From NCBI GenBank assembly GCA_029007825.1, contig JAQXIO010000052.1, positions 1-64,000 on the forward strand: 64,000 nucleotides of DNA, given 5' to 3'. The notes under the pieces were generated by a model that saw only the letters and a program-made list of their open reading frames with translations, was not told the DNA's origin and made no database searches. The translations under genes and the position numbers were made by a program. Positions 9,961 to 18,198 of the stretch are shown here, piece after piece. Source of the stretch: Bacteroidales bacterium (GTDB lineage: Bacteria; Bacteroidota; Bacteroidia; Bacteroidales; JAQXIO01). Each line of letters begins with the position of its first letter. The stretch's first letter is position 1.

Positions 9961-11343
9961 ATGAATAAGAAATTTGTATATATATTTTGTGTGGGAGTTT
10001 TATTGAGTAGCTGCCACATTTACAAAGCATATGATCGCCCGGAAAATATTGAAACCTCCGGCATGTATCGTGATCCGGCGTCCATTAGCGACACGCTGGT
10101 ATCCGATACTACCAATATGGGAAATCTTCCTTGGCGTGAAATATTCCGGGATCCTCATTTACAGGCTCTTATTGAAGAAGGTTTGACTAATAACGTAGAT
10201 TTACAAACTGCGACTTTACGTGTAAAAGAGGCTCAGACCTTACTGCTCTCAGCACGTTTGTCTTATCTCCCGTCTATTAATCTGGCGCCGGAAGGTTCTT
10301 TAAGCAGTTTCGATCACAGCAAAGCGTCCAAAGCTTATCAATTGCCTGCCGTTGCAAGTTGGGAAATAGACATATTCGGAAAACTTCTTAATGCAAAAAG
10401 AGGTGCAAAAGCTGATTTGCTTCAAAGTGAAGCCTATGAGCAAGCGGTACGTTCTCAGCTTATAGCCAACATCGCAAATAGTTATTATACTCTGTTGATG
10501 TTAGATCGTCAATTAGCGATCAGTGAAGAAACTGCAATTCTATGGAAAGAGAATGTTCGCGCCATGGAGGCGATGAAAAGGGCTGGCATTGCAAATGAAG
10601 CGGCAGTAGCCCAAAGTAAAGCTAATAGTCATCAGGTCGAAGCATCATTGGCTGATCTTCGTAGACAGATCCGTGAAACAGAAAATGCGCTTTCTGTTCT
10701 TCTGGCGAAAGCTCCGCAGACAATTGAACGCGGAGCACTGGAAAAACAGATATTCCCGACAGAGCTTAACACAGGTATTCCGATCCAGCTTTTGGCGAAC
10801 CGTCCGGATGTAAAGGCGGCAGAAATGGCTTTAGCCGGAGCTTATTATACAACCAATCAGGCTCGTTCCGCTTTTTATCCGCAGATTACGCTTACCGGAA
10901 CTGCAGGTTGGACAAATAGTGCCGGCAATGCAATCGTTAACCCGGGAGGACTGATTTTATCGGCAGCGGGATCTTTAGCTCAGCCAATTTTCAATCGGGG
11001 TAAACTGATTGCGAATCTTAAAGTATCAAAAGCTGAAGAAGAAATTGCAAAAATGAATTTCCAACAAAGCATATTAAATGCCGGCCGTGAAGTTAGTGAC
11101 GCTCTTTACCAGTATGATGCTGCTTCGGTCAAAATAAACGAGCATAAGGCTCAAGTAGAGAATCTGAATAACGCCGTAAACTATACACAGGCTTTATTCC
11201 ATTCCGGAGATGCTTCTTATTTGGAAATTCTGACGGCACAACAATCATTGTTAAGTGCTCAGTTAAATGAAATATCTGACATTTTCCAACGCATGCAGGC
11301 TGTGATTAACTTATATCAGGCCTTAGGCGGAGGAAGAGATTAA
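9961..11343 (+). CDS. Outer-membrane efflux channel lipoprotein (NodT/OprM family)
   Basis: A 460-aa TolC-fold protein of the NodT subfamily with a lipoprotein signal and an LSSCHIY lipobox. Two repeated halves each carry long coiled-coil helices and strand segments. The family motif LPWREIFRDPHLQALIEEGLT lies near residue 55-75, and NRPDVKAAEMAL marks the start of the second repeat. It forms a trimeric channel completing the efflux machine with the two upstream gene products. It begins 15 nt after the pump stop codon and ends 20 nt before lpxA, all on one strand. Confidence 0.94.
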   Translation: MNKKFVYIFCVGVLLSSCHIYKAYDRPENIETSGMYRDPASISDTLVSDTTNMGNLPWREIFRDPHLQALIEEGLTNNVDLQTATLRVKEAQTLLLSARLSYLPSINLAPEGSLSSFDHSKASKAYQLPAVASWEIDIFGKLLNAKRGAKADLLQSEAYEQAVRSQLIANIANSYYTLLMLDRQLAISEETAILWKENVRAMEAMKRAGIANEAAVAQSKANSHQVEASLADLRRQIRETENALSVLLAKAPQTIERGALEKQIFPTELNTGIPIQLLANRPDVKAAEMALAGAYYTTNQARSAFYPQITLTGTAGWTNSAGNAIVNPGGLILSAAGSLAQPIFNRGKLIANLKVSKAEEEIAKMNFQQSILNAGREVSDALYQYDAASVKINEHKAQVENLNNAVNYTQALFHSGDASYLEILTAQQSLLSAQLNEISDIFQRMQAVINLYQALGGGRD

Positions 11344-11363
11344 CAAACTTAAAATATTGCAAT

Positions 11364-12131
11364 ATGATTAGTCCGTTAGCTTACATAGACCCTAATGCGA
11401 AGATAGGAAAAGAGGTTACAGTTCATCCTTTTGCATATATAGATAAAAATGTAGAGATCGGTGATAACTGTGAAATCATGCCTTATGCCAGTATTTTAAG
11501 CGGAGCTCGTTTAGGTACAGGAAATAAAGTATTTCAGGGAGCCGTTATTGCTGCTGTTCCACAGGATTTCCAATACACGGGCGACGATACGGTTGCCATT
11601 GTCGGGAATGATAACGTAATTCGGGAAAACGTCGTAATCAACCGGGCAACGACAAAGGATGGGAAAACGGTAATCGGAGATAATAATTTTTTGCTCGAAG
11701 GTGTCCATGTTTCTCATGATACAAAAATCGGAAATAGCAGTGTATTCGGATATGGTTGTAAACTGGCAGGAAATTGCGAAATAGAAGACCATGTGATTTT
11801 CGGAGGTGGTATTTTGATGGGACAGGGATGCCGTGTAGGTACGTGGGCTATGGTTCAGAGCGGAAGCCGTTTTCTGAAAGATATACCTCCTTACATCATA
11901 GCCTCTGGCGAACCTATCGCTTATCATGGTATTAACGCCAAGGTATTGTCTTATTTTAAATTTTCGGAAAAGATACTCCGACATATAGCAAACGCTTACC
12001 GGTTAATTTATCAGAGCAACACAAGTCTGTACGATGCATTGCTGAGTATAGAAGACCAGGTTCCTCCCAGCGAGGAGATCGATAATATTATCCGATTCGC
12101 AAAAGAGAGTAAACTCGGATTTATAAAATAA
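11364..12131 (+). CDS. lpxA: UDP-N-acetylglucosamine acyltransferase LpxA
   Basis: A 255-aa left-handed beta-helix enzyme that catalyses the first committed step of lipid A synthesis, acyl transfer from acyl-ACP to UDP-GlcNAc. The N-terminal three quarters consist of hexapeptide repeats (for example IGKEVTVHPFAYIDKNVEIG). The catalytic histidine is in the HVSHD motif (His118, equivalent to E. coli His125), and the C terminus is helical. Bacteroidales commonly carry lpxA near other lpx genes and often fused to lpxC. Here it is stand-alone and follows a tripartite efflux operon by 20 nt, so it may be a second copy or a copy placed under efflux control. A terminator follows. Confidence 0.92.
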   Translation: MISPLAYIDPNAKIGKEVTVHPFAYIDKNVEIGDNCEIMPYASILSGARLGTGNKVFQGAVIAAVPQDFQYTGDDTVAIVGNDNVIRENVVINRATTKDGKTVIGDNNFLLEGVHVSHDTKIGNSSVFGYGCKLAGNCEIEDHVIFGGGILMGQGCRVGTWAMVQSGSRFLKDIPPYIIASGEPIAYHGINAKVLSYFKFSEKILRHIANAYRLIYQSNTSLYDALLSIEDQVPPSEEIDNIIRFAKESKLGFIK

Positions 12132-12149
12132 TTATTCATTTCATACCAT

Positions 12150-12187
12150 AAAAAAGGCATCGGAAAATAACCGGTGCCTTTTTTTAT
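12150..12187 (+). terminator. Terminator after lpxA
   Basis: A hairpin of AAAAAAGGCATCGG and CCGGTGCCTTTTTTT around AAAATAA, followed by a T-run. It closes the adaptor-pump-channel-lpxA transcription unit. Confidence 0.85.
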
Positions 12188-12310
12188 TATTGGCAATGAC
12201 ACACATGTTTCATTCATTAAATTCTATCGCACTATAAACAATATCCGGTTTTACACTGTTAAAAAGAGTAAGATCGAAGTTTTATATTATTCATTAAAAA
12301 TATCTTCAAC

Positions 12311-12877
12311 ATGGAAACAATTTATGAAAACATGAAGTGTGCTGCAAAAAATTGGTGGCTTTCTCTCATTTTGGGAATCTTATTTATCGGATTCTCCCTA
12401 CTCCTGATGTTTACGCCACTGGAGAGCTATATCGCACTTAGCATTGCATTCAGTATCATTATGTTTATCAGCGGTATATTCGAGATTGTTTTTTCTATCA
12501 GTAATAGAAAAGACTCTTCGGTATGGGGTTGGTATCTGGCAGCCGGTATTATCGATTTGCTAATCGGTTTCTATTTAATGTTCAATCCTGGGGTCTCTAT
12601 GATTCTTATTCCGTTTATCGTTGCATTTTGGTTGATGTTCAAAGGCTTTTCCGGAATAGGAAATGCTATCAACCTTCAGAGATACGGAGCAAAAAACTGG
12701 GGATGGGCTTTCGTTTTGGGAATACTCGCTATCATCTGCTCCATTGCGATCATATGGCAACCTGTTGCAGGAGCTTTATCTGTCGTATATATGATTGCTT
12801 ATGCATTCCTGTTTATCGGTATATTCCGGATAATGTTTTCTTTCCAGTTGAAAAAATTAGGAAAAAAAGAAGACTGA
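12311..12877 (+). CDS. HdeD/DUF308-family integral membrane protein
   Basis: A 188-aa polytopic protein with about six membrane helices in two related halves (GILFIGFSLLLMFTP and LIGFYLMFNPGVSMIL match the family's repeating 'G-L-hydrophobic-P' pattern). It belongs to the same family as the 478-1023 protein but is diverged from it. The role of the family is not established outside acid-stress work in enterobacteria. The gene is monocistronic, with its own terminator just downstream and the lpxA terminator upstream. Confidence 0.78.
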   Translation: METIYENMKCAAKNWWLSLILGILFIGFSLLLMFTPLESYIALSIAFSIIMFISGIFEIVFSISNRKDSSVWGWYLAAGIIDLLIGFYLMFNPGVSMILIPFIVAFWLMFKGFSGIGNAINLQRYGAKNWGWAFVLGILAIICSIAIIWQPVAGALSVVYMIAYAFLFIGIFRIMFSFQLKKLGKKED

Positions 12878-12896
12878 CTGAGAATAAAATAATAGT

Positions 12897-12934
12897 AAGG
12901 CCTGTATCATTTTTTGATACAGGCCTTCTTTTTT
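12897..12934 (+). terminator. Terminator after the second DUF308 gene
   Basis: Perfect 13-bp arms (AAGGCCTGTATCA, 12897-12909, and its complement, 12915-12927) with a short T-loop, followed by a T-rich run. Confidence 0.9.
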
Positions 12935-13262
12935 ATCAATATATTTGACCGCAAAAAAAAATTTTCCAATGATTTTCTTTCTTAATTCTATCTGAATTTG
13001 CCTGATATAAGAAATTTGAAGAATGTCGCTTTTCGAAACGCCGGACATATTAGACTGTTTATTTTCATATACCGCAATAAAATACTTTCACTTTCACTGA
13101 ATCAGATACACATCCTCTCGGGGAATGTATAAAATCGAATAATAAATCATTCAATACACGAATATAAATACATTCTTTTTATGTGTTTTTTACGGATGTA
13201 TTGTTTTTAATATCTACTTTTGTTCTAACCCATAGTATTAACACCAATTATTTATAGGTTAT
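12935..13262. other. Intergenic stretch upstream of the LruC gene
   Basis: About 330 nt without a credible gene. Its only recognised element is the -7 motif at 13215-13222. The long distance from the previous terminator leaves room for regulation, but no clear operator is seen. Confidence 0.4.
13215..13222 (+). promoter_or_regulatory. -7 element of the LruC lipoprotein gene
   Basis: TACTTTTG matches TAnnTTTG and lies 41 nt upstream of the ATG, predicting a short leader. No convincing -33 element is present. Confidence 0.45.
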
Positions 13263-15587
13263 ATGAACTTAAGAAAAATTTCACTGGCTTTATGCTCAGT
13301 TCTTATTTTATCTGGATGCCAGAGGGATCTTTTCGATCCGGACAAAGCAATCAGTCCGCTTCCAGGCCTGCAGGTCCCGAATCAATTCGATTGGAAAACA
13401 ACGTCAAACATATCTCTCACAGTTGAAGTCGCAGATGAATTCAACGGCACTTCAACCTATAGGGTAGATGTGTTCACCGCCGATCCAGAAAAGAATGAAA
13501 ATGCATTACCGATTTCATCCGGAGCAGCAAAGTTAAATGAACCGTTCTCTACAAATCTGGATTTACCGCAGACGACTTCCCGAATTTATATCCGTCAAAT
13601 GGATACAAGACGGCGTGTTTTAGTAAAAGCTGTGGATGTCAATTCTTCCACGCTGAAATGTGATTTCCGGAGTGTTCAGACTGCTGCTAAAAGCAGAACT
13701 GTATACGCAAGATTGTCAGAACAACATAAACAATACGAATTACCTGCAAACTATGAGGTTTTAACGGATTTGCCGGCCACCCTTACAGGGACTGCTAAGG
13801 CATATCTGTTTAGAGGAACTGCAAATAACAGTACATTGGAGATAAAGGGGGCTTATCTGTTTATTGAAGGTAATGTAAATTTATCTCAGAAGTTAAGACT
13901 TACTAATGGTGGACGTGTAATTATCCTTGACGGCGGAAAGTTCTCTATTGATGGAAGTGGAATTATAAACACTATTGATGGTAAGAGTACAATCGCAGTC
14001 ATGAAAGGCGGAACATTTAAAAGTGAAATTCCTAAAATATCCACCTATAACTGTGACTTCGTTAATTATGGTACATTCATTTCAAATGAGTTGGATTTGG
14101 ATGCCGGAACATTTTATAGTAACGGAGATTTAAATCTTTCTTCTCTCATTGCGAACTCCGAAGGCGAAGATATTACGATTGCCGGAGGTAAGGCCGAAAT
14201 CGGTACCCTGACTGTGACAAAAGGAAATGGAACAGTAGAGGAAGGCGCTGAAGTAGTAGTTGATAATTTAAAAGTTAATACTTCCGCCAGATTTGTAAAT
14301 ATGGGGAAATTTAAGGCTAAAGAAGTTTATGTCGTTAAGTCCGAACTTTCCAATCAATGTAAATTTGAGGTTGAAAACAAATTTGAAATCAATAGTTCGA
14401 CTTTGACATTGGGTGATGAAACATTCTTAGGAATAGACGGTAATGCAACATTCAGTATCACGGAGACCAATATGGGCTCAAAATCCGTATTATCTGTTAA
14501 AGAGAAAATGGTTGTCAACGGCAAATCATATTTCAAGGGCGTCGGTTCATCCAAGGCAGGGCTGTGGTTAAAGGGAACAATGGAATTAAAATGGCAATCG
14601 CTCTCTATTAAAAATGTAGAGTTAGTTTGTTCCGAAGCATACGTATCAAACTCGAATATCGTAAAAGAAGAGAATGCCACGGTTGTTACCCAGGCTACTA
14701 TTACGATTCCGGCTAACGAATGTAACGGATCAAATACACCCGATCCGAATAACGATAGAGATGGAGATGGGGTTCCGGACGACCTTGATGAATTTCCCGA
14801 TGATCCGAACAATGCTTTCACCGAAAAATTTAATGCTACATTCGCATTTGAAGATAACTGGCCGTATCATGGTGACTACGATATGAACGATGCTGTATTC
14901 GGATTAGATTTAGTATATAAACTGAGTGCTCAACATAAAGTGAATGAAATATCCATCAGTATGAATTTGCGTGCATTAGGTGCGAACAAAGATCTGGCAG
15001 CAGGTTTGCAGATGGATAAAATAACGCCGTCGCAAGTAGCTTCTGTAAGTGGATATAAGACGACAAACAGTTTATTTTCTCTAAACTCAAACGGACTGGA
15101 GAATGGACAATTACAAGCTGTTTTCCCTCTTTCTGACGATTTGTTCAAAACGATGGGGGTAGATTATTATAACATGGTAAATGTATTTATTAACGGAATA
15201 AGAAAAGATCCACAGAATGTGACAATAATCGTGAAGTTGGCACAACCTACGGAAAAATCTCTTGTCTCGATGGAGAACCTGAACGTCTTTATAGTATTAG
15301 GAAAGAGACGTGATATGGAAATTCATTTGCCGAACTACAGACCAACAGACCTTGCAAATCAGAAAGTTTTCGGACATGGAGACGACCGTTCGTTAAATAA
15401 AGGTTACTATCGCTCGCACAGCAATATGATGTGGGGAATTATGTTGCCGAACTCATCATTCCAATATCCACAGGAAATGGTTAGACTTACCGATGCTTAT
15501 TCCAAATTCTCCGACTGGGCTAACAGTGGCGGTACTACCAACCTCGATTGGTATAACTATCCTGTCGAATCGAAAATATTCAAATAA
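13263..15587 (+). CDS. LruC-domain (DUF4842) surface lipoprotein
   Basis: A 774-aa exported protein with a lipoprotein signal (LILSGCQRD, Cys19). Residues about 25-140 form a beta-rich N-terminal domain. From about 150 to 470 runs a long series of short beta repeats containing many Gly, Asn and Ser turns (for example LRLTNGGRVIILDGGKFSI), suggesting a solenoid. A Ca2+-binding, thrombospondin-3-like stretch (DRDGDGVPDDLDEFPDDPN, about 499-517) leads into the C-terminal LruC/DUF4842 domain (WPYHGDYDMNDAVFGLDL onward). LruC domains occur in Bacteroidetes and Leptospira surface proteins; their function is unknown. The gene is flanked by its own promoter motif and a very long terminator hairpin, so it is monocistronic. 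A role in surface adhesion or matrix is plausible but inferred. Confidence 0.85.
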   Translation: MNLRKISLALCSVLILSGCQRDLFDPDKAISPLPGLQVPNQFDWKTTSNISLTVEVADEFNGTSTYRVDVFTADPEKNENALPISSGAAKLNEPFSTNLDLPQTTSRIYIRQMDTRRRVLVKAVDVNSSTLKCDFRSVQTAAKSRTVYARLSEQHKQYELPANYEVLTDLPATLTGTAKAYLFRGTANNSTLEIKGAYLFIEGNVNLSQKLRLTNGGRVIILDGGKFSIDGSGIINTIDGKSTIAVMKGGTFKSEIPKISTYNCDFVNYGTFISNELDLDAGTFYSNGDLNLSSLIANSEGEDITIAGGKAEIGTLTVTKGNGTVEEGAEVVVDNLKVNTSARFVNMGKFKAKEVYVVKSELSNQCKFEVENKFEINSSTLTLGDETFLGIDGNATFSITETNMGSKSVLSVKEKMVVNGKSYFKGVGSSKAGLWLKGTMELKWQSLSIKNVELVCSEAYVSNSNIVKEENATVVTQATITIPANECNGSNTPDPNNDRDGDGVPDDLDEFPDDPNNAFTEKFNATFAFEDNWPYHGDYDMNDAVFGLDLVYKLSAQHKVNEISISMNLRALGANKDLAAGLQMDKITPSQVASVSGYKTTNSLFSLNSNGLENGQLQAVFPLSDDLFKTMGVDYYNMVNVFINGIRKDPQNVTIIVKLAQPTEKSLVSMENLNVFIVLGKRRDMEIHLPNYRPTDLANQKVFGHGDDRSLNKGYYRSHSNMMWGIMLPNSSFQYPQEMVRLTDAYSKFSDWANSGGTTNLDWYNYPVESKIFK

Positions 15588-15640
15588 AGACAAAAGAGGG
15601 TCGTAAGTTAGCTTACGACCCTCTTTTGTCTTTATAAACT
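15584..15640 (+). terminator. Long perfect hairpin terminator overlapping the LruC stop codon
   Basis: Arms 15584-15607 and 15612-15635 pair perfectly over 24 bp around a TTAG loop. The stem includes the TAA stop codon of the LruC gene (15585-15587). The descending arm contains CTCTTTTGTCTTTATA and supplies only short T-runs. It is strong by stem length and unusually long for a terminator. Confidence 0.8.
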
Positions 15641-15735
15641 CCTTTAAACGTTAACTCAAGTCTATTATACAAGAATTCAATTATTCATAGACAAAGGCCC
15701 TCCCTGTATAAAATCAAGTATCCTTATCTTTTCAT

Positions 15736-15762
15736 ATATTGAGAAAATATTTTCCTCAATAT
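15736..15762. repeat. 27-bp near-perfect palindrome upstream of the ECF sigma gene
   Basis: ATATTGAG (15736-15743) and CTCAATAT (15755-15762) flank an AAAATATTTTC core. Over 27 bp only one symmetric pair and the centre fail to match. It sits 38 nt before the ATG of the sigma factor, where a promoter would lie, and no gene ends here. It is a candidate operator. Confidence 0.5.
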
Positions 15763-15799
15763 GCAACGATTATCCTCTTTCCTCCGTCTATTATAACAA

Positions 15800-16336
15800 A
15801 TGGATACATCTTCGATATTCTTGATTGAAAAATGCCGTAAAGGAGATCGCAATGCACAACTTTTTCTTTACGAACGACATAGCAGAAGACTTTATTTCGC
15901 CTGTTTGCGCATTCTGGGAAATTCAGATGAAGCCGAAGAAGCAATGCAAGATGCTTTTTTGAAGATATTTACCCGTATCGATCAATATACACAAGAGATG
16001 TGTTTCGAAGCATGGTCACAACGTATAGCCATACGTACCGCAATCGATTATATTCGGGCAAAAAAAGAGGAATGTGTTCTTCTTTCAAATGACGGTGTTG
16101 CAGGAATCGAAGATGAAGACGAACAAAACGAAGACGATATACTATATTTCGTACAGAAAATCAAAAATGCGTTGGTTCTATTGCCTGCCGGATATAGAAT
16201 TGTACTTTCTCTTTATCTGTTTGAAGGATACGACATGGAAGAAATATCGTCGATATTGAAAATAAAGCCAGTGAGTGTTCGCACGCAATATTTACGTGCA
16301 AAGAAAAAATTATTGGAATTAATGCCTAATATATAA
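15800..16336 (+). CDS. ECF-type RNA polymerase sigma factor
   Basis: A 178-aa sigma-70 family protein with only regions 2 and 4. Region 2 includes RILGNSDEAEEAMQDAFLKI (the family's D-A-E-D-hhQ-hhFhK pattern). Region 4 includes LPAGYRIVLSLYLFEGYDMEEI followed by a helix-turn-helix with SVRTQYLRAKKKL. Bacteroidetes ECF factors typically redirect RNA polymerase to a small regulon and are held by a membrane anti-sigma factor. The next gene begins 1 nt after this stop codon and encodes a one-TM protein, consistent with an anti-sigma partner. A 27-bp palindrome precedes the gene. The target regulon is not deducible but probably includes this operon. Confidence 0.92.
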   Translation: MDTSSIFLIEKCRKGDRNAQLFLYERHSRRLYFACLRILGNSDEAEEAMQDAFLKIFTRIDQYTQEMCFEAWSQRIAIRTAIDYIRAKKEECVLLSNDGVAGIEDEDEQNEDDILYFVQKIKNALVLLPAGYRIVLSLYLFEGYDMEEISSILKIKPVSVRTQYLRAKKKLLELMPNI

Positions 16337-16337
16337 T

Positions 16338-16853
16338 ATGGATAAACTTAAACAATTTATAGCCGATCATTGCACGGCTTTCGACACGGACGACTTGCCT
16401 TCCGGACATCAATTGCGGTTCAAAGAGAAATTACCTGCGAAAAGGATTATTTTTCAATCTCGTTATCTCTATTTTCTGAGTGTGGCGGCAGTAGTGCTGT
16501 TTGCATGCTTTATCTTGCCTTATACGCTCAATAATAAGCCTCAGACGATTCATTCAATAAATTGTCAGACCTCAGAAGATATGCAATATCTATCTATGTA
16601 TTATAACTGGCAGTTATACGATATTTCAAATCAATTAAAATTAAAATTATCGAAACAGAATAGTCCCGGGGGCCAGTATTTGTTACAAGAAAGCACACGA
16701 ATTCTAACTTCCGGAGAATATTTTGAGGATACTGTTGTACCTTCTCTTCCATGTACGCAACAATCGTTATTTGCCATAACAAAATTTTACAATGCAAATC
16801 TGGAGAGCCTGAATTTTATGTTGCAACAAGCGGATATGATAAATTTGAATTAA
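16338..16853 (+). CDS. One-TM protein, candidate anti-sigma factor
   Basis: A 171-aa protein with a short cytoplasmic head of about 45 residues (MDKLKQFIADHCTAFDTDDLP), one membrane helix (about 46-66, FLSVAAVVLFACFILPY) and a periplasmic tail of about 105 residues rich in Gln, Ser, Tyr and Leu. It lacks the zinc-binding anti-sigma motif and the FecR domain, and I do not recognise a family. Its position directly behind an ECF sigma gene, separated by 1 nt, and its topology make an anti-sigma role the best guess. It could equally be a sensor component. The next gene starts 26 nt downstream on the same strand. Confidence 0.6.
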   Translation: MDKLKQFIADHCTAFDTDDLPSGHQLRFKEKLPAKRIIFQSRYLYFLSVAAVVLFACFILPYTLNNKPQTIHSINCQTSEDMQYLSMYYNWQLYDISNQLKLKLSKQNSPGGQYLLQESTRILTSGEYFEDTVVPSLPCTQQSLFAITKFYNANLESLNFMLQQADMINLN

Positions 16854-16879
16854 TAAAATCACATAAGAGAGAATACATT

Positions 16880-17953
16880 ATGAGAACATTTTTTTTACAC
16901 AAACAAATTTTATGTTTTATGTTATTACTGTTTTCCGGTATATCTACAATAACCGCTGGGAAAGCAGATTATGAAAAGAAAAAAACGATAACGAAATCGT
17001 ATATGGTATCAGCTTCGGATATGCTGAAAGCCGAAAATAAATTCGGTAGTATAACAATTGAATGTTGGGATAAAAATGAAGTGGAGTTTCATGTTACAAT
17101 AACGACAAAAGCATCTAATGCTACTGCTGTAGAAGCACTATTAAAAAATGTGTCGGTCAATTTTTCGAAATCCGGTAATATTATATCGGCTAAGACTAAA
17201 ATCGAAGGAAATGTAAAAGATGAAGCTAAAGTCATCAATGTAGATTACATCATACATATGCCAAAAGAAATGAAACTCAATCTGGAACAGGAATTCGGTT
17301 CTATCAGTATGCCTGATGAATTTAACGGACCAACTTCTCTTTCCGTTCGGTTCGGATCACTGAAAGGTGGAAATATCAATTCTTCTCTGAATCTATCTTC
17401 TCAATTCAGTAGTGTTACATTGGGAAACGTCGGCAATTTAAAATCAGACATGGAGTTTTCAGACAAAGTTGTATTCTGTGATATCAAAAATGCAATCATA
17501 AAAGGCAAGTTCTCCGGAATCGAAGCTGGAAATATCCAATCTTTTGACCTTATTATCGAACATGGAAAGACGGCTATTAAAAAGTGCGATAATATGCTTT
17601 TGGATGCGAAGTTCAGCGATATAACCGTAGATATTCTAACAAACTCAGGGGAAACCAAAGCTCTCAATTATGGCAATTTAACAATAAAAGAGCTTTTACC
17701 GAATTTCACTTTATTCAAAATCAATTATGAATACAGCAATGTTAAAGTTTTCCTGCCTTCATCTGCATCTTTCAATATAGAAGGTACTTCTTCTTTTGGC
17801 GATATTACTCTTAATTCGGCCTTTAAATTGACTTCCGGAACGAGTAAGGAGAACGGTCAAACAAAAATTATCTCCGGAAGTATAAATGGCGGAGGAAAAG
17901 GGATAATGGAGTTTCACGGAAAGTTCGGGAAAGGTTATATTCTTAAATTATAA
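16880..17953 (+). CDS. Exported DUF4097-like beta-repeat protein
   Basis: A 357-aa protein with a signal peptide (MRTFFLHKQILCFMLLLFSG...) and a body of repeated short beta strands. It contains recurring phrases such as NKFGSITIECWDKNEVEF, EFGSISMPDEF, FGSLKGGNI and FGDITLNSAF. This fits the DUF4097/DUF2807-like putative adhesin solenoid, often encoded beside sigma/anti-sigma or PspC-type stress genes. The ATG at 16880 was chosen because it opens the signal peptide; an in-frame ATG at 16751 would overlap the preceding gene heavily. It is probably the output or the periplasmic sensor of the ECF system encoded just upstream. Its ligand is unknown. Confidence 0.78.
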   Translation: MRTFFLHKQILCFMLLLFSGISTITAGKADYEKKKTITKSYMVSASDMLKAENKFGSITIECWDKNEVEFHVTITTKASNATAVEALLKNVSVNFSKSGNIISAKTKIEGNVKDEAKVINVDYIIHMPKEMKLNLEQEFGSISMPDEFNGPTSLSVRFGSLKGGNINSSLNLSSQFSSVTLGNVGNLKSDMEFSDKVVFCDIKNAIIKGKFSGIEAGNIQSFDLIIEHGKTAIKKCDNMLLDAKFSDITVDILTNSGETKALNYGNLTIKELLPNFTLFKINYEYSNVKVFLPSSASFNIEGTSSFGDITLNSAFKLTSGTSKENGQTKIISGSINGGGKGIMEFHGKFGKGYILKL

Positions 17954-18138
17954 AGTATACAGGGTGATATTAAATTTCGATTTATCAAAAGTACTGTACT
18001 TTAATAGTTTGATTCGATCTTTAATATTTACGATAAAAATTCTATTATTATAGACTTATATTCGTTTTCTTTTTGATATTGTGTCAAGTTATTGACTTCT
18101 AAATTTTCTGATGTACAGAACTGTTTCTATCTAAAACA

Positions 18139-18176
18139 AAAATCCTGCAACGTTAAATAGTTGCAGGATTTTTTAT
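18139..18176. terminator. Bidirectional terminator
   Basis: The arms AAAATCCTGCAAC (18139-18151) and GTTGCAGGATTTT (18160-18172) are perfectly complementary, with T-runs on both strands. It terminates the GGGtGRT operon on the minus strand and could stop read-through from the ECF operon on the plus strand. Confidence 0.88.
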
Positions 18177-18198
18177 TATCGCTGTAAACTATATCTGA

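Noticed and set aside
12523..12948. A 141-codon frame overlapping the second DUF308 gene on the same strand
   Set aside because: The overlapped frame encodes a clear membrane protein of a known family, whereas this one has no signal or domain and runs through the terminator.
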